NCBI GenBank assembly: GCA_900549495.1
Contig: UROL01000114.1
Span: 1-6,272 of the forward strand
DNA: 6,272 nt
Source of the DNA: an uncultured Eubacteriales bacterium
GTDB taxonomy: Bacteria; Bacillota; Clostridia; Oscillospirales; Oscillospiraceae
Direction of reading: 5' to 3'
Shown here: positions 5,748-6,272 of the stretch, piece by piece
Position numbering within the stretch: position 1 is the stretch's first letter
How the letters are laid out: the number at the start of each line of letters is the position of its first letter
Notes under the pieces: model-generated
Seen by the model: only the letters and a program-made list of their open reading frames with translations
Database searches by the model: none
What the model was told of the DNA's origin: nothing
Position numbers and translations under genes: made by a program

Positions 5748-6272
5748 ATGGCAAAAGACCAGAGAAATGTGGAAGCCATCACCCCCATGGAGGTGGACTT
5801 CGCCAAGTGGTATACCGACATCTGCCTGAAGGCGGAGCTGGTGGACTATGCGTCCGTCAAGGGCTTCATGATCCTGCGCCCCTATGGCTACGCCATCTGG
5901 GAGAATATCCAGCGCATTATGGACGGCATGTTCAAAAAGACCGGCCATGTCAACGTGGCCATGCCCGTTCTGATCCCCGAGAGCCTGCTGAAAAAGGAGG
6001 GCGAGCTGGTAAACGGCTTTGCCCCCGAAGTTGCCTGGGTCACTGCAGGCGGTTCTGACCCGCTGGAAGAGCGCCTTGCTGTGCGCCCCACCAGCGAAAC
6101 GATGTTCTGCGACCATTTCAGCCATGTGCTGCATTCTTACCGTGACCTGCCTATGCTGTACAATCAGTGGTGCAGCGTGGTTCGCTGGGAAAAATCCACC
6201 CGCCCGTTCCTGCGCACCCGTGAGTTCTGGTGGCAGGAAGGCCACACCATCCACGAGACTGCCGCCGAGGCC
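5748..6272 (+). CDS. proS: Proline-tRNA ligase (ProS), archaeal/eukaryotic-like type, 3' truncated
   Basis: An open frame of 175 codons runs off the window end. The product charges tRNA-Pro with proline in the cytoplasm. The sequence is that of the archaeal/eukaryotic-like class II form (full length about 480 residues), which lacks the large bacterial editing insertion and is common in Clostridia. Landmarks: N-terminal [27 protein letters not shown] (from residue 8); [17 protein letters not shown] (39-55); motif 1 region with [28 protein letters not shown] (from 72); the substrate-binding RPTSET (113-118); and motif 2 [22 protein letters not shown] (from 146) with its conserved arginine and glutamate. 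Motif 3 and the C-terminal part lie beyond the window. The start is the ATG giving the usual MAKD...VEAITP N-terminus; AAAGGA is 12 bases upstream and GAGAGA (5738-5743) nearer. Codon choice changes from about 6027 on, although the protein remains normal. Confidence 0.95.
   Translation, partial: MAKDQRNVEAITPMEVDFAKWYTDICLKAELVDYASVKGFMILRPYGYAIWENIQRIMDGMFKKTGHVNVAMPVLIPESLLKKEGELVNGFAPEVAWVTAGGSDPLEERLAVRPTSETMFCDHFSHVLHSYRDLPMLYNQWCSVVRWEKSTRPFLRTREFWWQEGHTIHETAAEA

Noticed and set aside
4998..6254. 418-codon minus-strand frame opposite the HD gene and proS
   Set aside because: It runs across two well-supported genes, a terminator and two promoters; it is a by-product of GC-rich codon use.
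1..6272. Undescribed multi-gene system
   Set aside because: All complete genes belong to recognisable families and sit in separate transcription units; nothing links them into a cluster beyond a loose nitrogen theme for the first two.

Overview
The window reads as about 6.2 kb of chromosome from a fairly GC-rich low-GC-branch bacterium (Clostridia). An Oscillospiraceae/Ruminococcaceae-type gut commensal is the best guess. That is an inference from three things: GC-ending codons in Firmicutes-style genes with strong Shine-Dalgarno sites and sigma-A promoters; the gene families (type III glutamine synthetase, Mbeg1-like/DUF2974 hydrolase, small HD hydrolase, AGCS symporter); and a proline-tRNA ligase of the archaeal/eukaryotic-like type common in Clostridia. 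The first 44 bases are not biological. They are the tail of an Illumina P5 primer, an 8-base i5 index and the complete Nextera/Tn5 adapter, so real sequence begins at 45 and the window start is a contig end.

Layout: the last 15 codons of an unidentified gene (45-92) run 3 nt ahead of a sodium:alanine/glycine-type symporter (96-1484, +). A strong two-way terminator (1508-1554) separates it from the convergent type III glutamine synthetase glnN (1559-3643, -). glnN has its own promoter and a leader hairpin in a 211-bp gap. The same strand carries an Mbeg1-like alpha/beta hydrolase (3855-4934, -). A 99-bp divergent promoter region follows, then an HD-domain hydrolase (5034-5618, +) under a perfect-consensus promoter, and a terminator. 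Immediately after that comes a second strong promoter driving proS (5748 to the window end, 3'-truncated).

Function: the symporter (amino acid uptake) and GlnN (ammonium assimilation) are both nitrogen-related, but they are convergent and so separately transcribed. The other genes look like independent single-gene units of housekeeping or unknown role. I see no mobile element, CRISPR array, RNA gene, defence island or biosynthetic cluster, and no evidence of a new multi-gene system. The points most worth a second look are the adapter at the contig start, an abrupt change in codon choice inside proS at about 6027, the overlapping divergent promoters at 4953-5004, and the small leader structures before glnN and proS.
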